Below are positions 18,790 through 27,939 of a DNA stretch of 64,000 nt, piece by piece. The notes beneath the pieces are model-generated. The model saw only the letters and a list, made by a program, of their open reading frames with translations. It did not search any database and was not told the DNA's origin. Both the position numbers and the translations under genes were made by a program. The DNA is from Shinella zoogloeoides (GTDB lineage Bacteria > Pseudomonadota > Alphaproteobacteria > Rhizobiales > Rhizobiaceae): positions 62,001 to 126,000 of the forward strand of contig NZ_QNUJ01000011.1 of NCBI RefSeq assembly GCF_003574625.1. The letters run 5' to 3'. Every line of letters begins with the position of its first letter. Positions within the stretch are counted from its first letter, which is position 1.

Positions 18790-20400
18790 CTAATCCCTCA
18801 GAATACCGCCCGCCGCGACCACTGCCTCCGGCGTGTCGACGTCGACATGCGCCGCCGCGCCGATCTCAACATCCACCACATCGAGCCCGGCGCTCTCGAC
18901 GATATGGCGGGCGCCGACATCGCCTTCGAGCTGCAGGATGGCGGCGAAGGTGGCGCGGGGCAGCACGACGGGATTGCCGCGCTTGCCGCCCGACACCGCC
19001 CGCACGATGGCATGGCCGCCGGCCGCCGCAAAGGCGTCGAGCAGGCGGCGCACATCCGCGCCGGTGACATGCGGCATGTCGGCCAGCATCACTACGACGC
19101 CGTCGCAGCCCGGACCAAGCGCGGAGACGCCGGCGCGCAGCGAGGTCGACATGCCCTGCGCATGATCGGGATTGCGGACGATATCGATCCTGAGGCCCGC
19201 AAGCTCCGCCTCGATCTCCTCCGCCCGGTGCCCCGTCACCACGAGCACGCGCGACGGCCTTGCTGCAAGCGCCGCCTCCGCCGAGCGGCGGACGAGCGCC
19301 TTGCCTTCGAAGGCGGCGAGCAGCTTGTGGCTGCCCTGCATGCGGCTGGCGCGGCCCGCCGCCAGCACGAGCGCGGCGACGGAGAGCGGGCGCTCGGGCA
19401 TGCGGATATCGCGCGGCTGGGGCCGGCTGGGAATCTCGGCCAGGAGCCCGCCGACGCCCATCCCGGTGATCTCCTGCGGGCCGGGCTTTTCTCCAGCGAA
19501 GATGCGGGCAAGCACCCAGTCGAAACCGTTCTCCTTCGGGCTGCGCGCGCAACCCGGCGCGCCGAGCACCGGCACCGACCCGATGCGCCCGAGAACGAGG
19601 AGATTGCCGGGATCGACAGGCATGCCGACATGCTCGACCACGCCGCCGGCCGCGCGGATCGCGGCGGGGATCACGTCATTGGCGTCAGTCACCGCCGAAG
19701 CGCCGAAAACGACGACGACATCGTTTTCCGGCGCCGCGCGGCGAATGGCATCGGCTACCGCCTCGGCCCGGTGCGGCACGCGCACCTCGTCGGTCAGCCG
19801 GCTGCCGGAGGGCGAGAGGCGCTGCTCGAAAAGCCGGCGCGTCTTGTCCATCACCGAGGGTTTGAGGGACGGCAGCTCCGTCGCGACGACGCCGACCCGA
19901 TGCGCCGCGAAGGGCTTCACCTCCAGCGCCCGGCTCGACGCAAGGACGGCCGCGGCCGCCTGGACGAGCGCGCCGGGCACCGCGAGCGGAATGATCTTGA
20001 CCGTCGCCACCATGTCGCCGGCCGCGACGCTGACGTGATCCGGCAGGGTGGCGAGCGTGATCGCCGGATCGATGCGGTTGAAGCGGTCGACCGCCGCACG
20101 GTCGGCAACGAAAAGGCCGTTTGCCTGCGCATGGAGATTGATGCGGCCGGTCGCCGGCGGCGTGAAGGCAAGATGATCCGGCGGGATAGCTGCGGCGATC
20201 AGCGCCGCCGCCTCGTCCTCGCCGATATCGCCCGGCTCAAGCCGCACGGCGATGACGGTCGAAATCCCCGCCCCGGCCAGCGCCGCGCGATCCTCCTCCG
20301 TCAGGATGCGCCCCTTGTGCAGCGACAGGCCCTCCGCGCGCACGCCATGCGCCAGCCGCGCGCCGACCGCGTCCCCGACCGGCACTTCCCCGAAGATCAT
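18790..20400 (-). CDS. Molybdopterin-binding / MobA-like nucleotidyltransferase fusion
   Basis: 536-residue two-domain protein. The N-terminal 330 residues resemble MoeA/MoaB molybdopterin-binding proteins (VVVVFGASAVTDANDVIPAA, VLGAPGCARSPKENGFDWVL). From about 340 a MobA/MocA-type NTP transferase begins (ALVLAAGRASRMQGSHKLL, VTGHRAEEIEAEL, MLADMPHV). Known family role: cytidylyl transfer to molybdopterin, giving MCD for xanthine dehydrogenase/CO dehydrogenase-family enzymes. It overlaps the XdhC C-domain gene by 4 nt (ATGA), so translational coupling is likely. Confidence 0.88.
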   Translation of the reverse strand: MIFGEVPVGDAVGARLAHGVRAEGLSLHKGRILTEEDRAALAGAGISTVIAVRLEPGDIGEDEAAALIAAAIPPDHLAFTPPATGRINLHAQANGLFVADRAAVDRFNRIDPAITLATLPDHVSVAAGDMVATVKIIPLAVPGALVQAAAAVLASSRALEVKPFAAHRVGVVATELPSLKPSVMDKTRRLFEQRLSPSGSRLTDEVRVPHRAEAVADAIRRAAPENDVVVVFGASAVTDANDVIPAAIRAAGGVVEHVGMPVDPGNLLVLGRIGSVPVLGAPGCARSPKENGFDWVLARIFAGEKPGPQEITGMGVGGLLAEIPSRPQPRDIRMPERPLSVAALVLAAGRASRMQGSHKLLAAFEGKALVRRSAEAALAARPSRVLVVTGHRAEEIEAELAGLRIDIVRNPDHAQGMSTSLRAGVSALGPGCDGVVVMLADMPHVTGADVRRLLDAFAAAGGHAIVRAVSGGKRGNPVVLPRATFAAILQLEGDVGARHIVESAGLDVVDVEIGAAAHVDVDTPEAVVAAGGILRD

Positions 20401-21095
20401 GGCATGGCCTCGCGCAACGGGCGGCGGCGCAGATGTGCGACGATGTCGGCGAGGATCGCGACGGCGATCTCCGCCGGGCTCGCTGCGCCGATATCGAGGC
20501 CGATGGGCGCCGAGATCGTCGCGATTTCCGCCTCGCTGTGTCCCAGCGCCTTCAGTCGCTCAACGCGCTTGGCGTGGGTCTTCCGGCTGCCGAGGGCGCC
20601 GACATAGAAGCAGCCGGTGGAAAGGGCCTGCGACAGCGGAAAATCGTCGATCTTCGGATCGTGCGTGACGGCGGCGAGCGCCGTATAGGCGTCGAGCGGA
20701 CGGGTCTTCAGCACATCCTCCGGCCAGTCCGCGACGAGATCGATGCCGGCAAAGCGCTCCTCCGTGGCGAAAGCGGTGCGCGGATCGATGATCAGGACGT
20801 CGAAGCCGGTGACCTTCGCCATCTGCGCCAGCGCCTGGCTGATATGGACCGCGCCGATGACGACGATGCGGGCGGGCGGCAGGTGGACATTGAGGAAGAA
20901 TTTCCGTTCCTCCGCCTCCACCACGCCGGACCTGCCGGAGCGGAAGGCGGCGGTAACGGCCTCGCCGAGCGGCCCCGCGATAGGATCGCCCTCGCGGATC
21001 ACCCGGTCACGCCCGTCGCCGAGATCCGTCAGGTGGATGACGGCACGGCGCGCGGCGCGTTCCTTGTTCAGCTTGCGCAGGAGAAAGGGATCCAT
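20397..21095 (-). CDS. XdhC/CoxF family protein, Rossmann-domain half
   Basis: 232-residue protein matching the XdhC C-terminal Rossmann domain (IVVIGAVHISQALAQMAKVTGFDVLIIDPR, THDPKIDDFPL, GALGSRKTHAKR, PIGLDIGAASPAEIAVAI). XdhC proteins bind Mo-cofactor and help its sulfuration and insertion into xanthine dehydrogenase-type enzymes. The normal N-terminal XdhC_CoxI domain is encoded by the preceding gene; the two overlap by 1 nt (TGATG), so the function is split over two coupled genes. Confidence 0.88.
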   Translation of the reverse strand: MDPFLLRKLNKERAARRAVIHLTDLGDGRDRVIREGDPIAGPLGEAVTAAFRSGRSGVVEAEERKFFLNVHLPPARIVVIGAVHISQALAQMAKVTGFDVLIIDPRTAFATEERFAGIDLVADWPEDVLKTRPLDAYTALAAVTHDPKIDDFPLSQALSTGCFYVGALGSRKTHAKRVERLKALGHSEAEIATISAPIGLDIGAASPAEIAVAILADIVAHLRRRPLREAMP

Positions 21096-21421
21096 CAGCC
21101 CACCCGCTCCACATAGACGCGGATGCGCCCGCCGCAGGAAAGACCGACGCGCCAGGCGGTCTCGTCGGCGACGCCGAATTCCAGCATGCGCGGCTCGCCG
21201 TCGCCTATCACCTCCATCGCCTCGCCGATGACCGCGCCCTCCACGCAGCCGCCGGAGACGGAGCCGTGGAAATTACCCTCGCCGTCGATGACGAGATGGC
21301 TGCCGACGGGGCGCGGGGCCGAGCCCCAGGTCTCGACCACGGTCGCGAGCGCCACCATGCGCCCGTCATCCATCCAGCGTTCCGCGATCGTCAGCGGATC
21401 GAGCACATCCTTCGCGTCCAT
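21095..21421 (-). CDS. XdhC/CoxI family protein, N-terminal-domain half
   Basis: 108-residue stand-alone XdhC_CoxI domain (VALATVVETWGSAPRPVGSHLVI...GSVSGGCVEGAVIGEA...GLSCGGRI), including the conserved SGGCVE and LSCGG cysteines of the family. ATG at 21421 has GGAGG 6 nt before it; a start six codons earlier is less well placed. Stop and next start overlap as TGATG. It probably forms a functional unit with the Rossmann-half gene. Confidence 0.87.
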   Translation of the reverse strand: MDAKDVLDPLTIAERWMDDGRMVALATVVETWGSAPRPVGSHLVIDGEGNFHGSVSGGCVEGAVIGEAMEVIGDGEPRMLEFGVADETAWRVGLSCGGRIRVYVERVG

Positions 21422-21443
21422 TCTTTCCTCCTCCCTCATTCTC

Positions 21444-22682
21444 TCACGCTACGGGCAGGAAACGGCGCGGATCGCCGGCGCCGCGCCGCACCATGCCCGA
21501 AAGCGCTGCCACCAGATCCGCCATGGCCTCCAGATTGTGCACCGGGCGCAATTCGTCCACATGCGGCAGCATCGCCCGCACCCCGCGCGCCCGCGCCTCG
21601 AACCCTTCGAAACGCAGGAGCGGGTTGAGCCAGATGAGCTGTCGACAGGAACGGTGCAATCGGTCCATTTCCTTTTCGAGCAGTTCGATGCCCTCGCGCT
21701 CCAGCCCGTCGGTGATGAGCAACACGACGGCGCCCTGCGCCAGCACGCGGCGCGACCAGAGCCGGTTGAACTCCTTCAGCGTCTCGCCGATGCGCGTACC
21801 GCCGGACCAGTCGTTCACCGACTGGCTGCATGCCTCCACGGCAAGGTCGGGATCGCGGTGGCGCATCTGGCGCGTGACATTGCTGAGCCGCGTGCCGAAC
21901 AGGAAGGCGTGGACGCGGCGGGTCTCGCCGAGCGCATGCAGGAAATGCAGGAAGATGCGCGTGTACTGACTCATCGAGCCGGAAATGTCGGCGAGCACGA
22001 CGAGCGGCGGATGCACCGTCTTCGGCTCGCGGTGGCGCGGCAGGATCAGCGCGCCGCCGGTGCGCATGGCGTGGCGCATGGTGGCGCGGGCGTCGATGGC
22101 GATGGGACGGGTGCTGCGGCGGAAGCGGCGGGTGCGCACCTCGTCCATCGGCAGGACAAGATCGGCAATCGCCCGTTTCGCCGCCGCAAGCTCGGCGGAT
22201 GTCATCTGCGCGAAATCCGTCCGGCGCAGGAGTTCGCTGCCCGAGGCGGTGAAGCGGGCGTCGATCTCGATATCCGGCTCGTCGCGCTCCCTGCGCCGGT
22301 CCTCCTGCCCGCCGAACAAGGCATCCGAGACGCGGGTTTCCCCGGCCTTGCGTTTTTCCCGCTCCTCGTGCCGGGTCACGACGGGCGACATCAGCGCGAT
22401 CATCTTGCCGACGAGATCGCGCGAGCGCCAGAACAGGCGGAATGCCTCGTCGAAAACCGCGTCGTCCTCGTGGCGCTTGACGAGCGTCGCGTGGAGCGCG
22501 GTGTAGAATTCCTCGCGCTCGCCGATGCCGATGGCCTCCACCGCCTCGATGGCGTCCGTCACCGCCGCCGGGCCGAGGCGAAGGCCGGCCTTGCGCAGCA
22601 CGCGGGCGAAATGCACGATATTGTCGGCGAGCCGCCCGTCAGCGGCAGTGCCAGAAATTCCGTTGCCCACCGCCCTTGCCAT
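21444..22682 (-). CDS. CoxE-like von Willebrand factor A domain protein
   Basis: 412 residues. The C-terminal half is a VWA domain with the MIDAS motif DISGSMS, conserved Thr in WSGGTRIGETL and Asp in LLITDGLER. The N-terminal half is helical and charged (CoxE family, PF05762). CoxE works with the MoxR-type ATPase CoxD in assembling the active site of CO dehydrogenase-like molybdenum enzymes. It starts 3 nt after the MoxR gene, and the pairing MoxR-VWA is diagnostic. Confidence 0.9.
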   Translation of the reverse strand: MARAVGNGISGTAADGRLADNIVHFARVLRKAGLRLGPAAVTDAIEAVEAIGIGEREEFYTALHATLVKRHEDDAVFDEAFRLFWRSRDLVGKMIALMSPVVTRHEEREKRKAGETRVSDALFGGQEDRRRERDEPDIEIDARFTASGSELLRRTDFAQMTSAELAAAKRAIADLVLPMDEVRTRRFRRSTRPIAIDARATMRHAMRTGGALILPRHREPKTVHPPLVVLADISGSMSQYTRIFLHFLHALGETRRVHAFLFGTRLSNVTRQMRHRDPDLAVEACSQSVNDWSGGTRIGETLKEFNRLWSRRVLAQGAVVLLITDGLEREGIELLEKEMDRLHRSCRQLIWLNPLLRFEGFEARARGVRAMLPHVDELRPVHNLEAMADLVAALSGMVRRGAGDPRRFLPVA

Positions 22683-22685
22683 CGC

Positions 22686-23612
22686 TCAACCCGCCGCCGC
22701 CAGACCGGCCTTCACGTCGTCGAGCAGCTTGCGGCCCTCCGCGCCCTCGATGCGGGCGATATCGTCCTGGTATTTCAGCAGCGTTCCCAGCGTGTCGGAA
22801 ACCGTTTCCGGATCGAGCGCCATCCGGTCGAGCTCGGTGAGCGCCGTCGCCCAGTCGATGGTCTCGGCAACGCCGGGATTCTTGAAGAGGTCGAGCCCGC
22901 GCAGCCTCTGGACATAGGCGACGACCTGCTGCGAGAGCGTGGCATTGCAGCCCGGCACCTTGCGGCGGATGATCTCCAGTTCCTGCGCGGCGTCGGGATA
23001 ATCGACCCAGTGATAGAGACAGCGCCGCTTCAGTGCGTCGTGCACCTCGCGCGTGCGGTTCGTCGTGATGATGACGATGGGCGGTTCGGCGGCGCGGATC
23101 GTGCCGAGTTCCGGCACCGTCACCTGGAAATCCGACAGCACTTCCAGCAGAAAGGCCTCGAAGGCCTCGTCCGTGCGGTCGAGCTCGTCGATGAGGAAGA
23201 CGGGCGCGCGGCCGTCCGGCGAGGACAGCGCCTGGAGCACCGGGCGGCGGATCAGGTAGCGCTCGGAGAAGATATCGGCCTCGATGCGGCCGCGGTCGGT
23301 GGTGCCGGAGGCTTCGGCAAGGCGGATCTCCAGCATCTGCGCCGGATAGTTCCACTCATAGACCGCCGAGGAGATGTCGAGCCCCTCGTAGCACTGCAGG
23401 CGGATCAGCGGCCGGTCGAGGGCGGAGGCCAGAACCTTGGCGATCTCCGTCTTGCCGACGCCGGCCTCGCCTTCGAGGAAGAGCGGCCGCTTCATGCGCA
23501 GCGAGAGGAACAGTACGGTCGCCAGCGAACGGCCGGCAAGGTAGTTCCCCGCCGCCAGCATCTCCATGGTCTCGTCGATGGATTGCGGGATCTGTCCGCG
23601 TCGATAGGGCAC
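22686..23612 (-). CDS. MoxR-family AAA ATPase (CoxD-like)
   Basis: 308-residue AAA+ chaperone-like ATPase. Walker A GEAGVGKT near residue 48, Walker B VFLIDELDR near 138, sensor I TTNRTREV. CoxD of Oligotropha is the family reference: an ATPase for maturation of the Mo-Cu CO dehydrogenase. Here it stands before coxE, the split xdhC and the MoeA/MobA fusion, with gaps of 3-27 nt. Confidence 0.9.
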   Translation of the reverse strand: MPYRRGQIPQSIDETMEMLAAGNYLAGRSLATVLFLSLRMKRPLFLEGEAGVGKTEIAKVLASALDRPLIRLQCYEGLDISSAVYEWNYPAQMLEIRLAEASGTTDRGRIEADIFSERYLIRRPVLQALSSPDGRAPVFLIDELDRTDEAFEAFLLEVLSDFQVTVPELGTIRAAEPPIVIITTNRTREVHDALKRRCLYHWVDYPDAAQELEIIRRKVPGCNATLSQQVVAYVQRLRGLDLFKNPGVAETIDWATALTELDRMALDPETVSDTLGTLLKYQDDIARIEGAEGRKLLDDVKAGLAAAG

Positions 23613-23639
23613 GTCGTTCCTCCATTCCGGAGGATGAAC

Positions 23640-24137
23640 TTATAGCGCGCGGTAGCCCCGGTCCATATAGAGAAGCGCCGGTTTGTGCTCGCCGAAGGAG
23701 ACGCCCATCACCTCTCCGATGAGCACCATATGGGTGGCCATCACCTTGAACTCGACGACGCGGCAATCGAAGGCGGCGAGCGCGTCCTTCAGCACCGGCG
23801 CGCCCGTCACCAATTCCTGCCAGTTGCCCATGGCGAAGCGCTGTTCGGAGGTCAGCGAGGGATCGCGGCCCGAAAAGGCATTGGCAAGCTCGATCTGGTC
23901 GGCGGAGAGCGTGTTCAGCGCGAAGCGGCCACTCTTCTCGAAGATCGCATTCTTGGGGTTGGAAGCATTGACGCAGGCGAGCAGCATCGGCGGATTGTCC
24001 GATACCGAGCAGGCGGCGGTGATGGTCACGCCGCGTTTCTCGCCTTCATGCGCGGTCGTCACGATCTGCACATGGCCGGCATAGCGGCTCATGGCATCCC
24101 TGTAGAGTGACGAATCCACCACCAACCTGTCCAACAC
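23640..24137 (-). CDS. Flavin reductase (DIM6/NTAB) family protein
   Basis: 165-residue FMN-binding split-barrel protein (SRYAGHVQIVTTAHEGEKRGVTITAACSVSDNPP, FALNTLSADQIELANAFSG). The family supplies reduced flavin to two-component monooxygenases or acts as an NAD(P)H:flavin oxidoreductase. Start is GTG at 24137, six nt after AAGGAG; the open frame continues upstream without family similarity. First gene of the run leading into moxR (27-nt gap), so possibly part of the Mo-maturation operon. The partner enzyme is unknown. Confidence 0.85.
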   Translation of the reverse strand: MLDRLVVDSSLYRDAMSRYAGHVQIVTTAHEGEKRGVTITAACSVSDNPPMLLACVNASNPKNAIFEKSGRFALNTLSADQIELANAFSGRDPSLTSEQRFAMGNWQELVTGAPVLKDALAAFDCRVVEFKVMATHMVLIGEVMGVSFGEHKPALLYMDRGYRAL

Positions 24138-24252
24138 GGCATTCTCCTTTGACACATGAGATACATGGCGAAAGTGAAGAAAAATGTAACCCCCGGGGCT
24201 GAAAATTCCTGTCCCGCCAGAGACAAAGCGGATCCCGGAACGATAATTCCCT

Positions 24253-24280
24253 TTGACGCCCGAGGCCCGATCCTTACAAA
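24253..24280 (+). promoter_or_regulatory. Candidate promoter of the binding-protein gene
   Basis: TTGACG (24253-24258), a 16-nt spacer and TACAAA (24275-24280). A perfect 12-bp palindrome GGATCGCGATCC (24286-24297) lies over the predicted start, just before the ATG at 24309. Confidence 0.45.
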
Positions 24281-24308
24281 GGGCGGGATCGCGATCCATG
24301 GATTGAGA

Positions 24309-25385
24309 ATGAAGACCGCCGCCCTTGCCAGCCTCTTCGCAGCGTCCGTGCTTGCCGCCGCGCCGGCAGCCGCCGCGGGCCTCACCTTCGCCGTCGTCGC
24401 GCCGAAGGACGGACCGCTCGCCATTCTCGGCCAGCAGGTCCGCGACGGCGCGCGCTTTGCCGCCGAGGCGAACGGCGACACGGTCGTCGAGATTGCGGAG
24501 GCCTGCGACGAGACGGATGGAGCCGGCATCGCCAAGGCAATCCTAGCGGCCGATGCGACCGCCGCCGTCGGCTTCCTCTGCTCGGAGGGGCTTGCCGCCT
24601 CGCTGCCCGCGCTCGCCGAGGCGAATGTGCCGGCTGTCACGCTTTCCGTGCGCTCCGGCATCCTCATGGAGGATGCGCTGAAGAAGAAATGGCCGCTCTT
24701 CCGCCTCGCCCCCGGCCCGAAGGCGGAAGCGGACAAGGCGGTGGAGGTCATCACCCGCGACTGGAAAGCCGAATCCTTCGCCCTCATCGACGACGGCACG
24801 ATCCATGCCCGCGAGCTTGTCGAGGCCGTGCGGCTGCGGCTGGAGGACGTCGGCATGAAGGCGACCTTCGTCGATACGTATCGGCCGGCACAGGAACAAC
24901 AGCTCGCGCTGGTGCGACGCCTCGCCAAGACCGGCGCCACCCATGTCTTCGTCGGCGGCGACCGCACGGACGTCGCCGTCATCGCACGCGATGCGAAAGC
25001 CGAGAAGAAGCCGCTTGCCCTTCTCGGCGGCGAGGCGCTGGTCGGCGCCGATCCCGTCGTGCCGATGACGGACGGCGTGGAGGCCATCGCCCTGCCCGAC
25101 TACCAGTCCCTGCCGGAGGGCGCGCCGGTCGCCGCGGCGATGGCGGAAAAGGATATCGTCGCGGAAGGCTATGTGCTCCCCGCCCACGCCGCCGTCACGG
25201 TACTGGCGACGGCTGCCGCGGCAGGCGGCGACCTCACGCAGAAGCTCAGTGCCGGCAGCTTCGCGACGGCCATCGGCACGATTGCCTTCGGTGCCGATCA
25301 CGAATTGAGGGAAAACCCCTACCGCCTGCTCGTCTGGCGCGCGGGCGCCTTCGTGCCGGTGGACAAGGCGGCGGAGAGCGAGTGA
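24309..25385 (+). CDS. Periplasmic substrate-binding protein, branched-chain amino-acid type
   Basis: 358 residues with a cleavable signal peptide (MKTAALASLFAASVLAAAP, cleavage after AAA near residue 24). It has a type I periplasmic binding fold (Peripla_BP_6/LivJ-like): GPLAILGQQVRDGARFAAE near the N-terminus, VGFLCSEGLAASLPALAE and VPAVTLSVRS. No transporter permease or ATPase genes are nearby, so it is an orphan binding protein and its ligand is unknown. ATG at 24309 fits the signal peptide. Its TGA overlaps the next ATG (TGATG). Confidence 0.83.
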   Translation: MKTAALASLFAASVLAAAPAAAAGLTFAVVAPKDGPLAILGQQVRDGARFAAEANGDTVVEIAEACDETDGAGIAKAILAADATAAVGFLCSEGLAASLPALAEANVPAVTLSVRSGILMEDALKKKWPLFRLAPGPKAEADKAVEVITRDWKAESFALIDDGTIHARELVEAVRLRLEDVGMKATFVDTYRPAQEQQLALVRRLAKTGATHVFVGGDRTDVAVIARDAKAEKKPLALLGGEALVGADPVVPMTDGVEAIALPDYQSLPEGAPVAAAMAEKDIVAEGYVLPAHAAVTVLATAAAAGGDLTQKLSAGSFATAIGTIAFGADHELRENPYRLLVWRAGAFVPVDKAAESE

Positions 25386-26386
25386 TGGCGCCCGGTCCGC
25401 GGAACCTCATCACCGACGTTGCCGGCCTCAAGGTCGGCAACGCCACCGACCATGTCCTTCGCTCCGGCGTCACGGTCGTGCTCTGCGAGGAGCCCGCGAC
25501 GGCGGCCGTGCAGGTGCTCGGCGGCGCGCCCGGCACGCGCGAGACGGATCTCCTGGAGCCGCACAACACGGTCCAGACGGTCGACGCGCTGGTGCTGTCC
25601 GGCGGCTCGGCCTTCGGCCTCGATGCCGCCTCGGGCGTGCAGGCGGGCCTGCGCGAGGCGGGGCGCGGCTTTGCCGTCGGTCCCCATCGCGTGCCCATCG
25701 TCCCCGCCGCCATCCTCTTCGACCTCATGAACGGCGGCAACAAGGACTGGGGCCGCTACCCGCCCTATCGCGAGCTCGGCTACCAGGCGCTCGCCGATGC
25801 GGGCGAGACCTTCGAGACCGGCAGCGCCGGGGCCGGCACCGGGGCCCTGACGGCGACCTTCAAGGGCGGAATCGGCTCGGCTTCCAGCGTGCTGGAGAAC
25901 GGCTTCACGGTCGGCGCGCTGGTGGCGGTCAATGCGCTCGGCTCGGCCACCGTCGGGAACACACCGCATTTCTGGGCCGCGCCCTTCGAGGAGGACGGCG
26001 AGTTCGGCGGGCTCGGCCTCCCCACCCCGTTCCCCGCCGATGCGCGCATCCCACGCACGAAACTGTCGCCACGGCCGGCCGGCGTGGAGAACACCACCAT
26101 CGCCGTCATCGCCACGGATGCGGTGCTGACGAAGGCGGAGGCCAAGCGCCTCGCCATTGCCGCCCATGACGGCTTTGCCCGCGCGCTCTGGCCGGCGCAT
26201 ACGCCGCTCGACGGCGATCTCGTCTTCGCGCTCGCGACCGGCAGGAGCGGCCGCGCACCGGCGGCGGAGGATTTCATCGATCTCTGCGCCGCGGCCGCCT
26301 CCACCATGGCCCGCGCCATAGCGCGCGGCGTGCACGATGCGGCGGCGATGCCGGGCGACGTGATGGCGACTTGGGCCACGCGGTAA
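25385..26386 (+). CDS. P1 family (S58, DmpA-like) peptidase
   Basis: 333-residue N-terminal-nucleophile peptidase of the DmpA/BapA/NylC type, normally made as a precursor that cleaves itself before a Ser/Thr. Landmarks: [55 protein letters not shown] (the cleavage/nucleophile region probably near GS in GGIGS, inferred), and [22 protein letters not shown]. Family members act as beta-aminopeptidases or amidases. Coupled to the binding-protein gene by TGATG, hinting at peptide or amide uptake and hydrolysis. Confidence 0.88.
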   Translation: MAPGPRNLITDVAGLKVGNATDHVLRSGVTVVLCEEPATAAVQVLGGAPGTRETDLLEPHNTVQTVDALVLSGGSAFGLDAASGVQAGLREAGRGFAVGPHRVPIVPAAILFDLMNGGNKDWGRYPPYRELGYQALADAGETFETGSAGAGTGALTATFKGGIGSASSVLENGFTVGALVAVNALGSATVGNTPHFWAAPFEEDGEFGGLGLPTPFPADARIPRTKLSPRPAGVENTTIAVIATDAVLTKAEAKRLAIAAHDGFARALWPAHTPLDGDLVFALATGRSGRAPAAEDFIDLCAAAASTMARAIARGVHDAAAMPGDVMATWATR

Positions 26387-26453
26387 TTCGCCCGTTGTTC
26401 GGCCCTGCCGGGAATGGTATGGCGACGCCAGATTTCTCGCCCAGGAGCCTGAC

Positions 26454-27131
26454 ATGACCCTTCCCATCCGGATCGCGCCCTCCATCCTCGCCGCCGACTA
26501 TGCCAAGCTGGGCCAGGAAGTGCGCGACGTCGTCGCGGCCGGGGCGGACTGGATCCATCTCGACATCATGGACGGCCATTTCGTGCCGAACATCTCCTTC
26601 GGCCCGGATGTCATCAAGGCGCTGCGCCCGCATACCGACGCCTTCTTCGACTGCCACCTGATGATCGCCCCCGCCGATCCCTATCTCGAAGCCTTCGCCA
26701 AGGCGGGCTGCGACGGCATCACGGTCCACGCCGAGGCCGGCCCGCATCTCGACCGCTCGCTTCAGGCGATCCGGGTGCTCGGCAAGCGCGCGGGCGTGGC
26801 GATCAACCCGGCGACGCCCGAAAGCGTGCTCGACTATCTCCTCGACAAGATCGACCTCGTCCTCGTGATGACCGTCAATCCCGGCTTCGGCGGCCAGAAG
26901 TTCATTCCGGCGATGGAAGAGAAGATCCGCCGCGTGCGCGCCATGATCGGCGAGCGGCCGATCGAGCTGCAGGTCGACGGCGGCATCGCCGTCGATACGA
27001 TCGCCCTTCCCGCCTCCGCCGGCGCCAATGTCTTCGTCGCCGGCTCGGCCATCTTCGGCGGCGGCCATGTCGAGGCCTATCGCAAGACCGTCGACACCCT
27101 GCGCGGCAATGCGGAGGGTGCGCGGGCGTGA
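26454..27131 (+). CDS. rpe: Ribulose-phosphate 3-epimerase
   Basis: 225-residue TIM-barrel enzyme interconverting ribulose-5-P and xylulose-5-P in the pentose phosphate pathway. Motifs: [32 protein letters not shown] with the metal/catalytic Asp, [22 protein letters not shown] and AGSAIFG. ATG at 26454 has AGGAG 7 nt upstream. Overlaps the following DUF2259 gene by 4 nt (GTGA). Confidence 0.98.
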   Translation: MTLPIRIAPSILAADYAKLGQEVRDVVAAGADWIHLDIMDGHFVPNISFGPDVIKALRPHTDAFFDCHLMIAPADPYLEAFAKAGCDGITVHAEAGPHLDRSLQAIRVLGKRAGVAINPATPESVLDYLLDKIDLVLVMTVNPGFGGQKFIPAMEEKIRRVRAMIGERPIELQVDGGIAVDTIALPASAGANVFVAGSAIFGGGHVEAYRKTVDTLRGNAEGARA

Positions 27132-27859
27132 CGACCTCGGGAAGAGCGGCCATCGTTCTTGCGGCCTGCCTTTCGGCGGCGGGCGCGCAGGCGGGCGATT
27201 TTTCCACCTTCCAGTCCCTCGGCTTCTCGCCGGACGGCAAGGTCTACGCCTTCGAGGAATTCGGCGTCCAGGACGGCTCGGGCTTTCCCTATTCCAACGT
27301 CTATTTCATCGACACGGAAAAGGACGCCTACCTTCCCGGCACGCCGATCCGCGTGCGCATCGACGACGAAGCGGCCGGCATCGCCAAGGCGCGCGCGGAA
27401 AGCCGCGACAAGGCGAAGGCGCTCGCCGACCGGTACGACGTGCTGGCCAATCCCGGCGTGCTCGCTGCCTTCAACCCGATGGGCGAAGGCAATGTCGATA
27501 CGAAGCGCATCGAATATCTCCAGCACGCCGTCGAACCGACGGTCGGCGGCGCCTTTTCCCTCGCCATCGAGGACATCGCCCTCGACATGACGGACCGGTG
27601 CCGCGACATCGCGCCGGACGGCATCAAGGGCTTCCGCCTCAAGCTCGTCAAGAACGACGGGACCGTCGCCGATACGCTGGTGCACGAGGACAAGCGCGTG
27701 CCCGAGAGCCGAAACTGCGCCTTCTCCTACCAGATATCCGGCGCGGTCACCTTCAACGCGTTCAATGTGAAACCGGTCCATGTCGCGCTCGTGCTGGTGC
27801 GCAGCTTCGGCTTCGAGGGCGCGGACGGCCGCTGGATCGCAGTGCCCTTCCGCCCGTAG
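27128..27859 (+). CDS. DUF2259 secreted protein
   Basis: 243 residues with an N-terminal signal peptide (hydrophobic stretch [14 protein letters not shown], cleavage near residue 22). It matches the DUF2259 (COG5497) family of predicted secreted proteins found mainly in Rhizobiales ([22 protein letters not shown] at the mature N-terminus). Two Cys, in DRCRDI and SRNCAF, could form a disulfide. Function unknown. Start is GTG at 27128 overlapping the rpe stop, so translation is coupled to rpe. Confidence 0.85.
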   Translation: MTTSGRAAIVLAACLSAAGAQAGDFSTFQSLGFSPDGKVYAFEEFGVQDGSGFPYSNVYFIDTEKDAYLPGTPIRVRIDDEAAGIAKARAESRDKAKALADRYDVLANPGVLAAFNPMGEGNVDTKRIEYLQHAVEPTVGGAFSLAIEDIALDMTDRCRDIAPDGIKGFRLKLVKNDGTVADTLVHEDKRVPESRNCAFSYQISGAVTFNAFNVKPVHVALVLVRSFGFEGADGRWIAVPFRP

Positions 27860-27939
27860 GGCCGCCATGCGTTGAGCTTGCCGGCCATCTTTGCTAAAGC
27901 GGCGGCAATTCCCACCCTCCCAAGGAAAGTCTAGAGCCG

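Noticed and set aside
24286-24297. Palindrome GGATCGCGATCC before the binding-protein gene
   Set aside because: Perfect but short and of common GC-rich composition; no second copy or known motif match, so no regulatory claim beyond noting it.
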